From positions 1,488,001 through 1,552,000 of the forward strand of contig CBDFIO010000001.1 of the NCBI GenBank assembly GCA_965248155.1: a DNA stretch of 64,000 bases. Reading direction: 5' to 3'. Position numbers and translations under genes: made by a program. How positions within the stretch are numbered: position 1 is the stretch's first letter; each line of letters opens with the position of its first letter. The DNA comes from RFSX01 sp965248155 (GTDB lineage Bacteria; Bacteroidota; Bacteroidia; Chitinophagales; Saprospiraceae). Under the pieces are notes generated by a model. It was given only the letters and a program-made list of their open reading frames with translations, searched no databases and was not told where the DNA came from. Positions 55,003 to 64,000 of this stretch are shown here, in pieces.

Positions 55003-58000
55003 TTTTCTTCTTCGTTCAGTTTACTTATATCTTTAGAAAGAGATTTCTTAAATTGAGTTATCCTTCCAAATTCTTTTCTAAAATTTATACCCAGACCATA
55101 TTTTTGTTCATTTTCAGATTCAACTTCGTCTTTGTCCCACTTGCCATAGGCTCTTAATTTCAACCTTCTGTCATCAGTCAAATAATATTCTAAAACAAAA
55201 TCATGTATAAAGTAATTGGTGATACCTTGAATTGTTGAATTAACAAAACTTGTCCCATAATCGAACCCCCATTTATCGTTTTGGAATCGAGGCTTGAAAT
55301 GGACTTCGATCTCATCTGGAATCAGCCTGTCTACATTTACATTTCCTTCTTCAAGGTCATCGTTTCTTGAAAACTCAATTACAAAATCAATGCCTGAAAC
55401 AAATCCATTTTCAGCTAAAGCTTCCTGCAAAAATCCGGATAGCAAATACGATAATTGATTAGAAATAAATTCACTTAAGGTATTGTAACTTGTTTGTGCC
55501 AAACTACCTCCAGTGAGCAGATTATCTCCCAAAGAGTTAGAAGGCAAGAAACTCCTAAACATAATTAAACCCGCAACCTGCTCATTCAGATCTGCTTCAT
55601 TCTCCCTTAATGTTCGAACTTTATTATCTGCATATGTCCTGAGTTCTCCTTGTAATTCTGGAAAAGACAAGTCAAAATTTACATCCGGCTTATATAATGT
55701 TCCCGTCAATCTCATTGTCAAATCGACCGAGGTTCTTTTTTTAGCTTCGATCTGTATTGCTGGACTTGCAGTTACCAAATATTCATCAAGAAAGACATTC
55801 GTGGGAGCTCTGAGGCCAGAATAAGTGGTTTCTATATTTAAATTCGCATTTATTGGATCACCTGTCCAGGTTATTAATCCCCCTCTTTTGACTTCGAATG
55901 GTTTGGCTACTATCCCCCATGCAGTAAACAGATAATCACCTGATTCCACTTCATAACTACCAAAAATATTAAAGTCCCCTTCCCTGGAAACAATAATTCT
56001 TAAGTCCCCATTACCTCGCCCTTTTATAATATCATTAAGCCTTTCATTAAATATTATATTGACTTGAGCATCCTGAGTTATAGAAAGGTTCATCTGAACA
56101 TCAACCCCTTCCAGTTTAGTATTTAGGACAACGCTGTCTGTGTTAGGATTTAAGACGAGATCTCTATCGACAAATTTAATGAAGCTCTCGTCAAAATTTT
56201 CATAAGTATCTTCTACAGGAATATTCAAAACAGTTCCAGCGCCTGTTACAGCAGTTACATCAATATCAGTACTCGAGAATGGGCCACTGAACTCCACAGA
56301 CAATTGACCTATTCCAGATCCATAATAAAGGGGGTTGTCTTCTTTTTCTGTATCCAGGGCCAGGAATCTGTCAGAATTAATTGTCAGTTGAGATCTGAAA
56401 TCAGCAAACAAATCGTGACGAAGACCTCCAAGCATCGTTGCCCTATTACCAAACTTATCATAAAGACTTACATTGGTCAAATCAATGAAATTTTCAGAGA
56501 CACGAATTTTTTCAGTACCTAATCTCAGCTCAGATCCCAGGTAGTTGATCGTCGTTATACCATCAACAATACGAGCTTCTCCTCTTAATTTAATATCATC
56601 GGCTGTACCAGATATTTTTGCATCTATATTGGCGACCCCATCTGTATTGGATATTCCATCTTCAAGAATAAATTGGAAAGTGCTCATAACCATATTTCGC
56701 GCAAGAACATCGCCTGATACTTCATTGTTGGTTTTATTATAATCTGCATTCACAATGAGGGAAAGGTCATCTTCTTCTCTATTAAGGTTTATGTCTGCTT
56801 TTATAAAATCACTAGAATCGCTAACCGCATTCACAATTAAAGCGCCATAGTCTACATTGTTAAGTTTGAATTCCGGGATAAAAACACTGGCATAAACTTC
56901 AGGCTCCTGAAAAATATTATCAATCCGTATATCCGCATCACCTTCTCCTGTGAAATCAATTTTATCATAATTGATAATTCCATTAATGAGTTGAAAATCA
57001 AAGTTCTTAAGGGATGTTCTGACACCTAGGTTATGATAATCATTAATTTCAATTTCCCGGTAACCATCCGATATTACAAAATCATTGACTTTTATATAAT
57101 TGTCTCCATAAATGATTTCATTATCAGGAGACACATTCCAATCAGAACTAAACATTTGCAAGTTTCTTTCAATAAGTTTGAATACCAATTTATCATCGTC
57201 GGGAACCACTTTTAAACTAAGATCAATATCGCCGATAGAATCAAGAACATTCTTTGTTGTAACATGAAAATCAACGATATCACCATTGATATCCATTCTG
57301 ACTTCAACGGGATCAAATGACTTCGATTTATTATAAAACTTATCCAGCAGGAGCGTATACTTTGATAATTGATTGCTATGGAGTAAGCCCAGACTTAAAG
57401 ATTTGAACGAATAATCTTTGTATAAAAATGAGTCTATATTAATTTGACTGTTGAGCACTCCAATTTTCAAATTAGGAGCTCCTTCAAAAGTTAATCCTTT
57501 AAGCCTAAGGTCATTTACATTTAATAGTTCCAGGTAATCCTTTGTATCAGAAATCTGAATTTTAAACCTAAATTTTTGTTCATTATTGAGTTCTAATTCT
57601 GACTTTTTAATATTAAGTCTTTTGGCCCATGCCGGATGATTCTTATTTAGAAAATTCGAAAAATTAGGTACTAATTCCGCAAAATCAAATTTGCCTGAAA
57701 CAGAACCATTGATCACATTTGAACTTACAATCAAGTTCCTATTTCCTTCCTCAGCGGGTGAAGAACTGATATAAAGACTATCAAAATCAAATGGCTTTTC
57801 CTTGTAATTCAGAGCCATCCCTTCAATATCTACAAATCCTTCAAAATCCTTGGTACCTGTACCACTCACGGAACAGTTGAACTTTCCATTAATCGTAGAG
57901 AAATCATTTGATAGATTTATCGCATTCAAATCTATTTTTCTAATCTCTGCTTCAAAGTCCGTTTTAAATTGATTTTTTGAAATATCAATCTGTCCATCAA

Positions 58001-59855
58001 AGTCAAAATCAATATTCGGGTCTAAAGCGACAATTTTTCCATTAAAGAGATTTTTTTGCAATTCTCCTTCTAATGTTACATTGCTATAATTATATGACTT
58101 GAATTCAAACTTCTCCAGACTTGCAGTCAGATCAGTATATACACTCTCAAGCGTCAATCCCCGGCCATCATTTATTCTTGCAGTCAAGGTAGCCAGACCA
58201 AGATTTTCATTATCAGTCCATCTGTTTAAGTCAAAATCCTGTAGTGCAATCTCCCCCGAATATCGGGCATCACCGATACCTTCAGTAATGTTTAATCTTG
58301 TATCTAAAGTGACTCGACCGAGATCACTTTTAAGGTATCCATATATTACAAAGTCATTAAAAAATCCATCTATATCTCCTGAAAATGTTATCGGACCTAA
58401 TTTGTAAAATTGTTCAGGTGGCCGAAAGTCCGGAATAATTCTTCTTAAACCAGCCAGACTTGTGGATAATTCATCTACATAAAGGTTTACCAACGCCGAA
58501 CTTGAATTTGTAAGGTCGTTGGTACTTAATGTTCCTCGAAGAATGATCTGATTGTTGATCGATAGACTTAGATTGTCTGCTTCAATTTCATCTACCGTTC
58601 CTTCTATTTCACCAGATATCTGAATCCAACGATTTTTATTTAATCTGAAAAATGGTGAATCATACAGCTCAAGGAAAAAGTATGCCAAATCTGAAAAAGC
58701 AATTTTGGAGTCATTCAACTCAGTATTCAACTTTATATTTTGAGCAAAGGATTTAAAATCTTCAAATCCATTAAAATTAAATTCAAGATGATCGCTTAAA
58801 CTGCTGGCACCGGTCTTCAATAAAAAATCATTTAAGCTTAATCGTTCCTCGGAAAAATATAAACTCTTTACATCTAATTGCTGAATTTCGAAGCCCTGTT
58901 TTTCCTTTAATGTTAATGACTTAATATTTGAATTTATAGCAAATGGAAAACTGATATCAGTTGAGTCCGCATTAATATTAAAGTTAGTTATACTTAGATG
59001 TTTGTAGTCTATAAATTCCTCTTCTGAAATGAGTTCTTCAAAATTCCAGTCATCCAGATAAAATTCTCCTCCACTCAATTCTAGATGTTCAACAAATACA
59101 TAAACAGGAGAGGATGTACTATCAATTATAATTTCTTCAGGCAATGCAATGGAGTCTTTTACAACTATATTCTTTTGGCCTTTTTGTATTTCAATCCTCA
59201 CTTTCGGATTGCTGAGCATTAATTTGGAAAGAATAATAGTATCAGATGTTGAACTAAAATCTTTCAATTCAACCAAAGCCTGATCAAGATTTACATTGAA
59301 TTTCTCCAATTTCTTTTCATCGATAATTTGTATTGAAATCTGATCGAGAACAATTTCTCTGAGCTTAATATCAATATGGTCAGATGGCTTGGGTTCTTCG
59401 GAATCGGAACGCAGGCTATTTAAAAAGGAATCGAGATTAGATATATTCTCAATGGAGTCTTTTTTAATAAATAATGAGAGATCCGATATATTAATTTTTT
59501 CCAGTTGCAGCTCATTATCAATAAGACTGGTCAGGTTTTCCTTTAGAGAACTTGACATTGAACCAATATAAATCAACGTATCTGATTGATTATCCGGATT
59601 CGAAATGTATAATTCTTCAAGTTGGAGCCCTTTAAAAAATGAAAAATCAACCCTTCCAATTTCTATATGACTTTTTGTTTTATCTGTAACTTGATTACTA
59701 ATTCTGTTAAGAATGAACTTCTGGATGGGTCCAAAATGGATAAGTACAGGCAACAATAATATCAATAATAAGAGTCCTATTAAAAAACGCAAAAGAAACT
59801 TTAGCGGATTCCTTTTGATTATTTTCTTACTTTCCTCTTGTGTACTTTCTGTCAT
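54969..59855 (-). CDS. TamB-like translocation and assembly module protein
   Basis: The 1628-residue protein has an N-terminal anchor (FLLRFLIGLLLLILLLPVLI), an AsmA-like start (IEIGRVDFSFFKGLQLEELYI), a very long run of beta strands, and the C-terminal TamB/DUF490 domain from about residue 1100 (GEARIVDGITTINYLG, FNIFGSYEVESGDYLF, WTGDPINANLNIETTYSG, LSYLLSGFLQEAL). TamB spans the periplasm and is thought to carry phospholipids toward the outer membrane. The last 40 residues (ITQFKKSLSKDISKLNEEE) overlap the aroC end and may be an unusual tail. No TamA-like gene is adjacent. Confidence 0.92.
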   Translation of the reverse strand: MTESTQEESKKIIKRNPLKFLLRFLIGLLLLILLLPVLIHFGPIQKFILNRISNQVTDKTKSHIEIGRVDFSFFKGLQLEELYISNPDNQSDTLIYIGSMSSSLKENLTSLIDNELQLEKINISDLSLFIKKDSIENISNLDSFLNSLRSDSEEPKPSDHIDIKLREIVLDQISIQIIDEKKLEKFNVNLDQALVELKDFSSTSDTIILSKLMLSNPKVRIEIQKGQKNIVVKDSIALPEEIIIDSTSSPVYVFVEHLELSGGEFYLDDWNFEELISEEEFIDYKHLSITNFNINADSTDISFPFAINSNIKSLTLKEKQGFEIQQLDVKSLYFSEERLSLNDFLLKTGASSLSDHLEFNFNGFEDFKSFAQNIKLNTELNDSKIAFSDLAYFFLELYDSPFFRLNKNRWIQISGEIEGTVDEIEADNLSLSINNQIILRGTLSTNDLTNSSSALVNLYVDELSTSLAGLRRIIPDFRPPEQFYKLGPITFSGDIDGFFNDFVIYGYLKSDLGRVTLDTRLNITEGIGDARYSGEIALQDFDLNRWTDNENLGLATLTARINDGRGLTLESVYTDLTASLEKFEFKSYNYSNVTLEGELQKNLFNGKIVALDPNIDFDFDGQIDISKNQFKTDFEAEIRKIDLNAINLSNDFSTINGKFNCSVSGTGTKDFEGFVDIEGMALNYKEKPFDFDSLYISSSPAEEGNRNLIVSSNVINGSVSGKFDFAELVPNFSNFLNKNHPAWAKRLNIKKSELELNNEQKFRFKIQISDTKDYLELLNVNDLRLKGLTFEGAPNLKIGVLNSQINIDSFLYKDYSFKSLSLGLLHSNQLSKYTLLLDKFYNKSKSFDPVEVRMDINGDIVDFHVTTKNVLDSIGDIDLSLKVVPDDDKLVFKLIERNLQMFSSDWNVSPDNEIIYGDNYIKVNDFVISDGYREIEINDYHNLGVRTSLKNFDFQLINGIINYDKIDFTGEGDADIRIDNIFQEPEVYASVFIPEFKLNNVDYGALIVNAVSDSSDFIKADINLNREEDDLSLIVNADYNKTNNEVSGDVLARNMVMSTFQFILEDGISNTDGVANIDAKISGTADDIKLRGEARIVDGITTINYLGSELRLGTEKIRVSENFIDLTNVSLYDKFGNRATMLGGLRHDLFADFRSQLTINSDRFLALDTEKEDNPLYYGSGIGQLSVEFSGPFSSTDIDVTAVTGAGTVLNIPVEDTYENFDESFIKFVDRDLVLNPNTDSVVLNTKLEGVDVQMNLSITQDAQVNIIFNERLNDIIKGRGNGDLRIIVSREGDFNIFGSYEVESGDYLFTAWGIVAKPFEVKRGGLITWTGDPINANLNIETTYSGLRAPTNVFLDEYLVTASPAIQIEAKKRTSVDLTMRLTGTLYKPDVNFDLSFPELQGELRTYADNKVRTLRENEADLNEQVAGLIMFRSFLPSNSLGDNLLTGGSLAQTSYNTLSEFISNQLSYLLSGFLQEALAENGFVSGIDFVIEFSRNDDLEEGNVNVDRLIPDEIEVHFKPRFQNDKWGFDYGTSFVNSTIQGITNYFIHDFVLEYYLTDDRRLKLRAYGKWDKDEVESENEQKYGLGINFRKEFGRITQFKKSLSKDISKLNEEENQILLILDLIK

Positions 59856-59928
59856 ATAATTATTAAAATCGAACTCATATATTATAACAGTAAAAACATA
59901 AATTAATCTATATTATTTATGCCTTTAA

Positions 59929-60768
59929 TTATTCATTAACATCCTGAGCTAATTCAGACCACAATTTAATTGTTTCTACCGCTTCTTTCACATCATGGAC
60001 ACGAAGAATTCTGGCACCATTCATCAGGGCTGTCATGTGCAGAGCCGTTGTCCCATTTAATGCAGATTTGGAATCCGTATTTAAGGTTTTATAAATCATT
60101 GATTTTCGGCTTAAGCCTACTACCAGGGGCAATTCAAAAATGTTAAACAGATTCAATTTTTTTAGAATTTCAAAGTTCTGGTCAACAGTCTTTGCAAAAC
60201 CAAAACCCGGATCTACCATAACTTGATGAACGCCACTCATATTTAATTTATGAATCTTCTTTGCCAAATATTCCAAAATATCAAAACAAACATCCTCATA
60301 TTGATTTATTTCCTGCATATTTTCAGGTATTCCACGCATATGCATGAGTATATAAGGTAAATTATGCTTAGCCAGTGCCGGAATCAAATGCTCATCATAT
60401 TCAAATCCTGAAATATCATTTATGATAAATGAGCAATACTCCTTAATGCGACTGACGACCTCTGAGCTATAGGTATCTATACTTAAAATAACATCAGGAA
60501 ACCGTTCGAGTATTGAAATTATTATGGGCTCGATTTGCAGCAATTGCTCTTTAGCACCAATTAAAGGCGCTTTGGGTCTGGATGAAAATCCTCCTACATC
60601 AATAATTTTTGCACCTTCATCTAACATTTTTTCTACTTGATTAAGTGCTTTTACTAAATCTAGAAATGCACCACCATCATAGAAAGAATCTTTGGTAACA
60701 TTAAGAATTCCCATGACCACAGGGCGTTCCAAAGACAAAATGCGACCTCCAACGTTAATCTGATTCAT
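59929..60768 (-). CDS. folP: Dihydropteroate synthase
   Basis: The 279-residue enzyme has the DHPS signatures MGILNVTKDSFYDGG, DEGAKIIDVGGFSSRPKA, the SIDTYSSEV strand, FIINDISGFEYD and VVGLSRKSMIY. It joins pterin pyrophosphate and p-aminobenzoate in folate synthesis and is the sulfonamide target. A -7 element lies at 60791-60798. The TrpG/PabA protein at 42751-43326 would feed it. Confidence 0.96.
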   Translation of the reverse strand: MNQINVGGRILSLERPVVMGILNVTKDSFYDGGAFLDLVKALNQVEKMLDEGAKIIDVGGFSSRPKAPLIGAKEQLLQIEPIIISILERFPDVILSIDTYSSEVVSRIKEYCSFIINDISGFEYDEHLIPALAKHNLPYILMHMRGIPENMQEINQYEDVCFDILEYLAKKIHKLNMSGVHQVMVDPGFGFAKTVDQNFEILKKLNLFNIFELPLVVGLSRKSMIYKTLNTDSKSALNGTTALHMTALMNGARILRVHDVKEAVETIKLWSELAQDVNE

Positions 60769-60790
60769 GAAATACCATTCAAAATTCTCT

Positions 60791-60798
60791 CAAAAATA
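60791..60798 (-). promoter_or_regulatory. -7 promoter element of folP
   Basis: On the minus strand the sequence is TATTTTTG, a perfect TAnnTTTG, 23 bases before the folP ATG. The -33 position is not a clear TTG. On the opposite strand of the same 167-base gap, TATCTTTA at 60855-60862 may serve the M23 peptidase gene. Confidence 0.45.
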
Positions 60799-60935
60799 CC
60801 CTTTTCAAAACTGGCCTTTCACTATTAAAATCTCATTTTTTTAGAATATTGAATTATCTTTACGCTCGTAAATTATAATTACGCTCAATTTTCTGCGTTT
60901 TTAGAAGGAAACTACTTACTGACCAAGATTACATA

Positions 60936-62222
60936 GTGAAAAAGAAAGAAGTATCAATTCTTAATCTTTGCATAACGATTTCAGCGCTTATGGCCGGTTA
61001 TTTTATCCTACATTATGTTAATGTAACATTAGCGACTACAGAAGAAGTCGAATATGAAATTGTTGAAGAACCGAAATATTTGTACGGTTTTGATAAATCA
61101 ACTCACCATTTCGAAACACATACACTTGGATTTAATCAAAACCTTGGAGATTTATTGTTATACCAAGGTATTCAATGGGATAGTATTCTAAAACTTGATA
61201 AGCTATCAAGCAAGGTATTCAGCATTCGAAATTTCAGAGCTAAAAAACCCATCATATTTGTAAAAGAAGATGCTTGTGATTCTCCACTTTGTATAATCTA
61301 TGAACCGAACAAATTCACCTTTGTCAAATATTTCGTCAAAGATCAAGTGAAAATAGATGTTGTTAAACGAGATTATGATATCTGCATAGAATCAGCTTCA
61401 GGAATTATCGAATCGTCTCTTTGGATGGCAATGCAACAAAATGGTTTGGGAGGAGAGATCATTGACAAAATGGAAGATGCTTTTGCATCAAGTATTGACT
61501 TCTATCATACCCAAAAAGGCGATGAGCTCAAGTTGATATTTGAAAAGAAATATATCGATGGCAAATCTGTTGCAACCGGAGAAATTCTAGCTGCATCCTA
61601 CAAAAACGATCAAGGAGAACACTTTGCAGTTTTCTACCAAAATGAAAACTATGAAGGATTTTATGACCTTGAAGGACGTCCAACACTCGGTAAATTTCTG
61701 AGAGCTCCTTTGAAGAGTTCAAGAATATCTTCAAGATATAACCTGAGAAGATTTCATCCTATTAAAAAGAGAACCATCCCTCATTTAGGAACAGATTATG
61801 CCGCTCCCACAGGCACACCGATATATGCCGTAGGTGGAGGAGTTGTTGAAATAGCTGGTTATACAAAAAACAATGGTAAGTATGTGAAAATCAGACATGA
61901 TGACACTTACAAAACCCAATACCTGCATATGAGTCGCTTTGCAGCAGGAATTAAAAAAGGTAAAAGAGTAAAGCAAGGCCAAAAAATTGGAGAAGTTGGA
62001 AAAACTGGTATAGCCACCGGTCCTCATGTTTGTTTTAGGTTTTGGAAGCACGGAAAGCAAGTTAACCACCTGAGACTTAACTTTCCTCCTCAGGATCCTC
62101 TTCCTGCAGATCAACTCCCTGATTTTAATAAAAAGAAAGATGTACTCCTCAATATTTTGAATCAGGTAGCCTACCCCTCTCAAATTTCAACCGATCAACT
62201 GTTAGCATTTAATAAGACTTAG
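60936..62222 (+). CDS. M23 family peptidase (LytM-like) with Cys variant of the HxH motif
   Basis: The 428-residue protein has an N-terminal membrane anchor (NLCITISALMAGYFILHYV), a long N-terminal region as in Bacteroidota M23 proteins, and a LytM domain with His283-x-x-x-Asp287 (HLGTDYAAP), His331 (YLHMS) and GPHVCFRFW at 364-371. The usual H-x-H is His364-Val-Cys366, so Cys replaces the second His, a normal zinc ligand. Cys can bind zinc, and I recall this variant in other Bacteroidota, so activity is plausible but not certain. It should cut cell-wall peptide cross-links. The start is GTG at 60936. It ends directly against the convergent histidine kinase gene. Confidence 0.9.
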   Translation: MKKKEVSILNLCITISALMAGYFILHYVNVTLATTEEVEYEIVEEPKYLYGFDKSTHHFETHTLGFNQNLGDLLLYQGIQWDSILKLDKLSSKVFSIRNFRAKKPIIFVKEDACDSPLCIIYEPNKFTFVKYFVKDQVKIDVVKRDYDICIESASGIIESSLWMAMQQNGLGGEIIDKMEDAFASSIDFYHTQKGDELKLIFEKKYIDGKSVATGEILAASYKNDQGEHFAVFYQNENYEGFYDLEGRPTLGKFLRAPLKSSRISSRYNLRRFHPIKKRTIPHLGTDYAAPTGTPIYAVGGGVVEIAGYTKNNGKYVKIRHDDTYKTQYLHMSRFAAGIKKGKRVKQGQKIGEVGKTGIATGPHVCFRFWKHGKQVNHLRLNFPPQDPLPADQLPDFNKKKDVLLNILNQVAYPSQISTDQLLAFNKT

Positions 62223-63272
62223 TTATATTTTTTGAAGTGTTACACCAAATGTAGATCCTTCACCTAATGTACTCCGAAGGGTAACTTTTTGCATGTGCGC
62301 TTCAATGATATGTTTAACTATGGACAATCCAAGACCAGATCCAGCTTCCTTTCGAGATCTACTTTTATCAGAACGATAAAATCTATCAAATACATGTTTC
62401 AGATCCTCTTCTTTAATTCCTATCCCATCATCTGATACCTCAACCAAAATTCGTTCATCCATATCGTAAAACGAGACTTTAGTAAACCCGTCTGTATTTC
62501 CGTACTTAATCGAATTTTTGATGATATTAATAAAGACCTGTTCAATTTTATCTTTATCTGCTAATACATTAAATGCAGCGTCGGCTCCAGGTTTAAAAAA
62601 GAGTGCAATTCCTTTCTTCTTGGCTTGAATCTCAAGGTCATTGATTATATTCTGGATCAATTCCTTAATATCAAATTGGGTAAATTCTAACACTCCATCC
62701 TCAGTTTCCAGTTTGCTGATCAAGTCTAAATCCTCAACAATAGTCTGGAGTCTGGAGAGATTACTTACCGCTCTTTCCAAATACTTAATATTAACATTCT
62801 CATCATATATCCCTCCCTCCAAAAGTGTATGCAAATATCCCTGTATACTAAATATAGGTGTCCTTAGCTCATGAGAAATGTCACCAACATATTTTTTACG
62901 ATATTCTTCTAATGACTTTAAGGAACTAATCTCCTTTTCTGTCTTTTCAGCCCAGGCTACCACTTTATTGTTTACATCATCAAGAGTGGTTTCCAAAGAT
63001 CCAAAGTCACTTACATCCTTCAGAGAGACTTTTGAATCACTTATGACCTTATAGATCAGTTTTATTTTTCTAAATACAAAGGTTTCAAAAAGCCATTTTA
63101 ATAAAATATATCCAAGAAAAAATGAAACGATAACATATACTATGAAGTACTTAAAAGGATTCTCCCCGCTTCCAAACAGCTTAAATGTCATGAGCACCAA
63201 GAGAACATGAACAGCCCAAATGACAAGGGATGTTAATACAGAAATCTGTCTTATGGAAAGATTTTTAAACAC
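62223..63272 (-). CDS. Sensor histidine kinase, PhoR-like
   Basis: The protein has two N-terminal membrane helices (LTSLVIWAVHVLLVLMTFKLF; FIVYVIVSFFLGYILLKWLF), a HAMP-like linker (SLKDVSDFGSLETTLDDV), the DHp box with the phospho-acceptor His134 (DISHELRTPIFSIQGYL), and the ATP-binding boxes FINIIKNSIKYGN, VEVSDDGIGIKEED, FDRFYRSDKSRSRKEAGSGLGL. There is almost no sensory loop between the helices, as in PhoR. No ATG start exists. I choose GTG at 63272, which gives MFKNLSIRQISVLTS; TTG at 63287 is the alternative and would overlap the regulator gene. The cognate regulator is just upstream. Confidence 0.92.
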   Translation of the reverse strand: MFKNLSIRQISVLTSLVIWAVHVLLVLMTFKLFGSGENPFKYFIVYVIVSFFLGYILLKWLFETFVFRKIKLIYKVISDSKVSLKDVSDFGSLETTLDDVNNKVVAWAEKTEKEISSLKSLEEYRKKYVGDISHELRTPIFSIQGYLHTLLEGGIYDENVNIKYLERAVSNLSRLQTIVEDLDLISKLETEDGVLEFTQFDIKELIQNIINDLEIQAKKKGIALFFKPGADAAFNVLADKDKIEQVFINIIKNSIKYGNTDGFTKVSFYDMDERILVEVSDDGIGIKEEDLKHVFDRFYRSDKSRSRKEAGSGLGLSIVKHIIEAHMQKVTLRSTLGEGSTFGVTLQKI

Positions 63273-63276
63273 AATA

Positions 63277-63963
63277 TTAAAAGTCAAATTTATATCCTAC
63301 ACCTTTCATAGTCTTAATATAATGGCTTCCTAACTTCTCCCTTAGTTTTCTGATGTGTACATCAATAGTTCTTTCACCAACAATTATGTTATTACCCCAA
63401 ACTTTATTCATAATTTCTTCTCGTTTAAATACTTTTCCCGGACGTGAAACCAAAAGTTCAAGTAGTTCAAATTCTTTTTTCGCCAATATTATCTTCTCAT
63501 CTCCTTTTGAAACATCATAAGCACTAAGATCAATTTTCAGTTCATCAAATTCTAAAATGGCTGTAGATTCTAATTTATTCAATTCAATATGTCTTCGCAA
63601 TAATGCTCGAATCCTACTCTTTAAAACATTTGGCTTAATGGGTTTTGAAATAAAATCATCTCCCCCGGAATCCAGAGCTGAAATATGCGTAAACGATTCA
63701 GATCTTGCCGTAAGAAAGGCAATTATTGTATTCTTAAACTCAGGTAGCAATCTCAATTTTTGACAGAGCTCGATACCATCCATTTTAGGCATCATAATAT
63801 CCATCAGAATCAGATGTGGCCTGAATTCAATTGCTTTTTCATATCCTTCCTCTCCATCGTAGGCTTTTTCAATTGAAAATCCTTCTTTATCAAGATTATA
63901 TTCTAAGAACTCAACAATATCGAATTCATCTTCAACTATTAATATTTTTTCTTTAATACACAT
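63277..63963 (-). CDS. Response regulator, OmpR/PhoB family
   Basis: The 228-residue protein has a receiver domain (ILIVEDEFDIVEFL, phospho-acceptor Asp55 in LILMDIMMPKMDG, and AFLTARSES) and a winged-helix output domain (ILAKKEFELLELLVSRPGKVF, GERTIDVHIRKLREKLG, YIKTMKGVGYKF). It is the partner of the kinase that starts four bases after its stop. The pair resembles PhoB/PhoR, but no pst genes are present to confirm a phosphate role. The ATG at 63963 (MCIKEKILIVEDE) is used over an in-frame ATG ten codons upstream, which would add an atypical hydrophobic stretch. Confidence 0.93.
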   Translation of the reverse strand: MCIKEKILIVEDEFDIVEFLEYNLDKEGFSIEKAYDGEEGYEKAIEFRPHLILMDIMMPKMDGIELCQKLRLLPEFKNTIIAFLTARSESFTHISALDSGGDDFISKPIKPNVLKSRIRALLRRHIELNKLESTAILEFDELKIDLSAYDVSKGDEKIILAKKEFELLELLVSRPGKVFKREEIMNKVWGNNIIVGERTIDVHIRKLREKLGSHYIKTMKGVGYKFDF

Positions 63964-64000
63964 TTCTATTCTGCGAATCACAAATAAAAACAAAGCCCTA

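Noticed and set aside
55513..58407. Several 60-100 codon frames antisense to the TamB gene
   Set aside because: Their composition reflects the reverse complement of beta-strand codons, and none has a family feature, signal peptide or promoter.
39660..59855. AsmA-like and TamB-like proteins with the M23 peptidase as one envelope-assembly system
   Set aside because: The genes are far apart, on different strands and mixed with unrelated core genes, so linkage does not support a dedicated system.

Overview
The window is a 64 kb chromosomal segment from a low-GC (by eye roughly 35%) member of the Bacteroidota, most likely from the Saprospirales/Chitinophagales side of the phylum, although the sequence does not fix the genus. 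The evidence is type A and type B type IX secretion (T9SS) sorting domains, HYR and PKD repeat proteins, a dockerin-bearing secreted thioredoxin, a GWxTD protein, a primary sigma factor without region 1.1, and promoters of the Bacteroidota form (-7 TAnnTTTG, -33 TTG). The content is mostly core genes: L19, the primary sigma factor, release factor 2, NDP kinase, chorismate synthase, dihydropteroate synthase, methionyl-tRNA formyltransferase, LipB, class II fructose-bisphosphatase, ParAB and MutS2. I see no tRNA, rRNA, insertion sequence, phage or CRISPR array, and no gene-free stretch longer than 300 bases.

Layout. 1-3.4 kb: the end of a lipocalin-like gene, a GtrA-like membrane protein and a large patatin-like phospholipase with a polytopic membrane half. 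3.4-16.4 kb: a TerB-like protein, a TonB-dependent receptor, a haem-binding protein, an omega-amidase, a GWxTD protein with a small lipoprotein, an AlkB-type hydroxylase, an SDR, rplS, a PKD/T9SS-B surface protein, a TsaC-type protein and a C-terminal processing protease. 16.5-20.3 kb: an Lrp regulator, the sigma factor, a START-like protein, DoxX and glpX. 20.5-29.3 kb: a frameshifted DinB gene translationally linked to a lactonase, a serine hydrolase, an aminotransferase, a hydratase, lipoproteins, a methyltransferase, lipB and a thioredoxin-dockerin protein. 29.6-33.3 kb: a 1237-residue HYR/C-type-lectin surface protein followed by a strong terminator. 33.4-37.5 kb: UPF0173, parA, parB, DUF5683 and fmt. 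37.5-50 kb: a fused peptide-type ABC ATPase, an AsmA-like protein, a TrpG/PabA amidotransferase, a second serine hydrolase, and a minus-strand run nrnA - FKBP lipoprotein - prfB - P-loop ATPase - DUF389. 50-64 kb: ndk, mutS2, DUF899, aroC, TamB, folP, an M23 peptidase and a PhoB/PhoR-like two-component pair.

The most informative observations are reading-frame events. prfB carries the classical autoregulatory +1 frameshift (CTT TGA C preceded by AGGAG). Three other genes are broken by 1-2 base differences in short repeats: dinB by an extra CA, the DUF389 gene by one G too few, and mutS2 by one G too many. In each case the family sequence continues in another frame. These look like recent mutations or base-calling errors, and raw reads would decide. 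A second point is architectural: in the large surface protein, two C-type lectin domains are nested inside HYR domains rather than placed beside them. I did not find a convincing undescribed multi-gene system. Many genes here act at the cell envelope (AsmA, TamB, the M23 peptidase, the TonB receptor, T9SS cargo), but they look like ordinary scattered neighbours rather than one machine.
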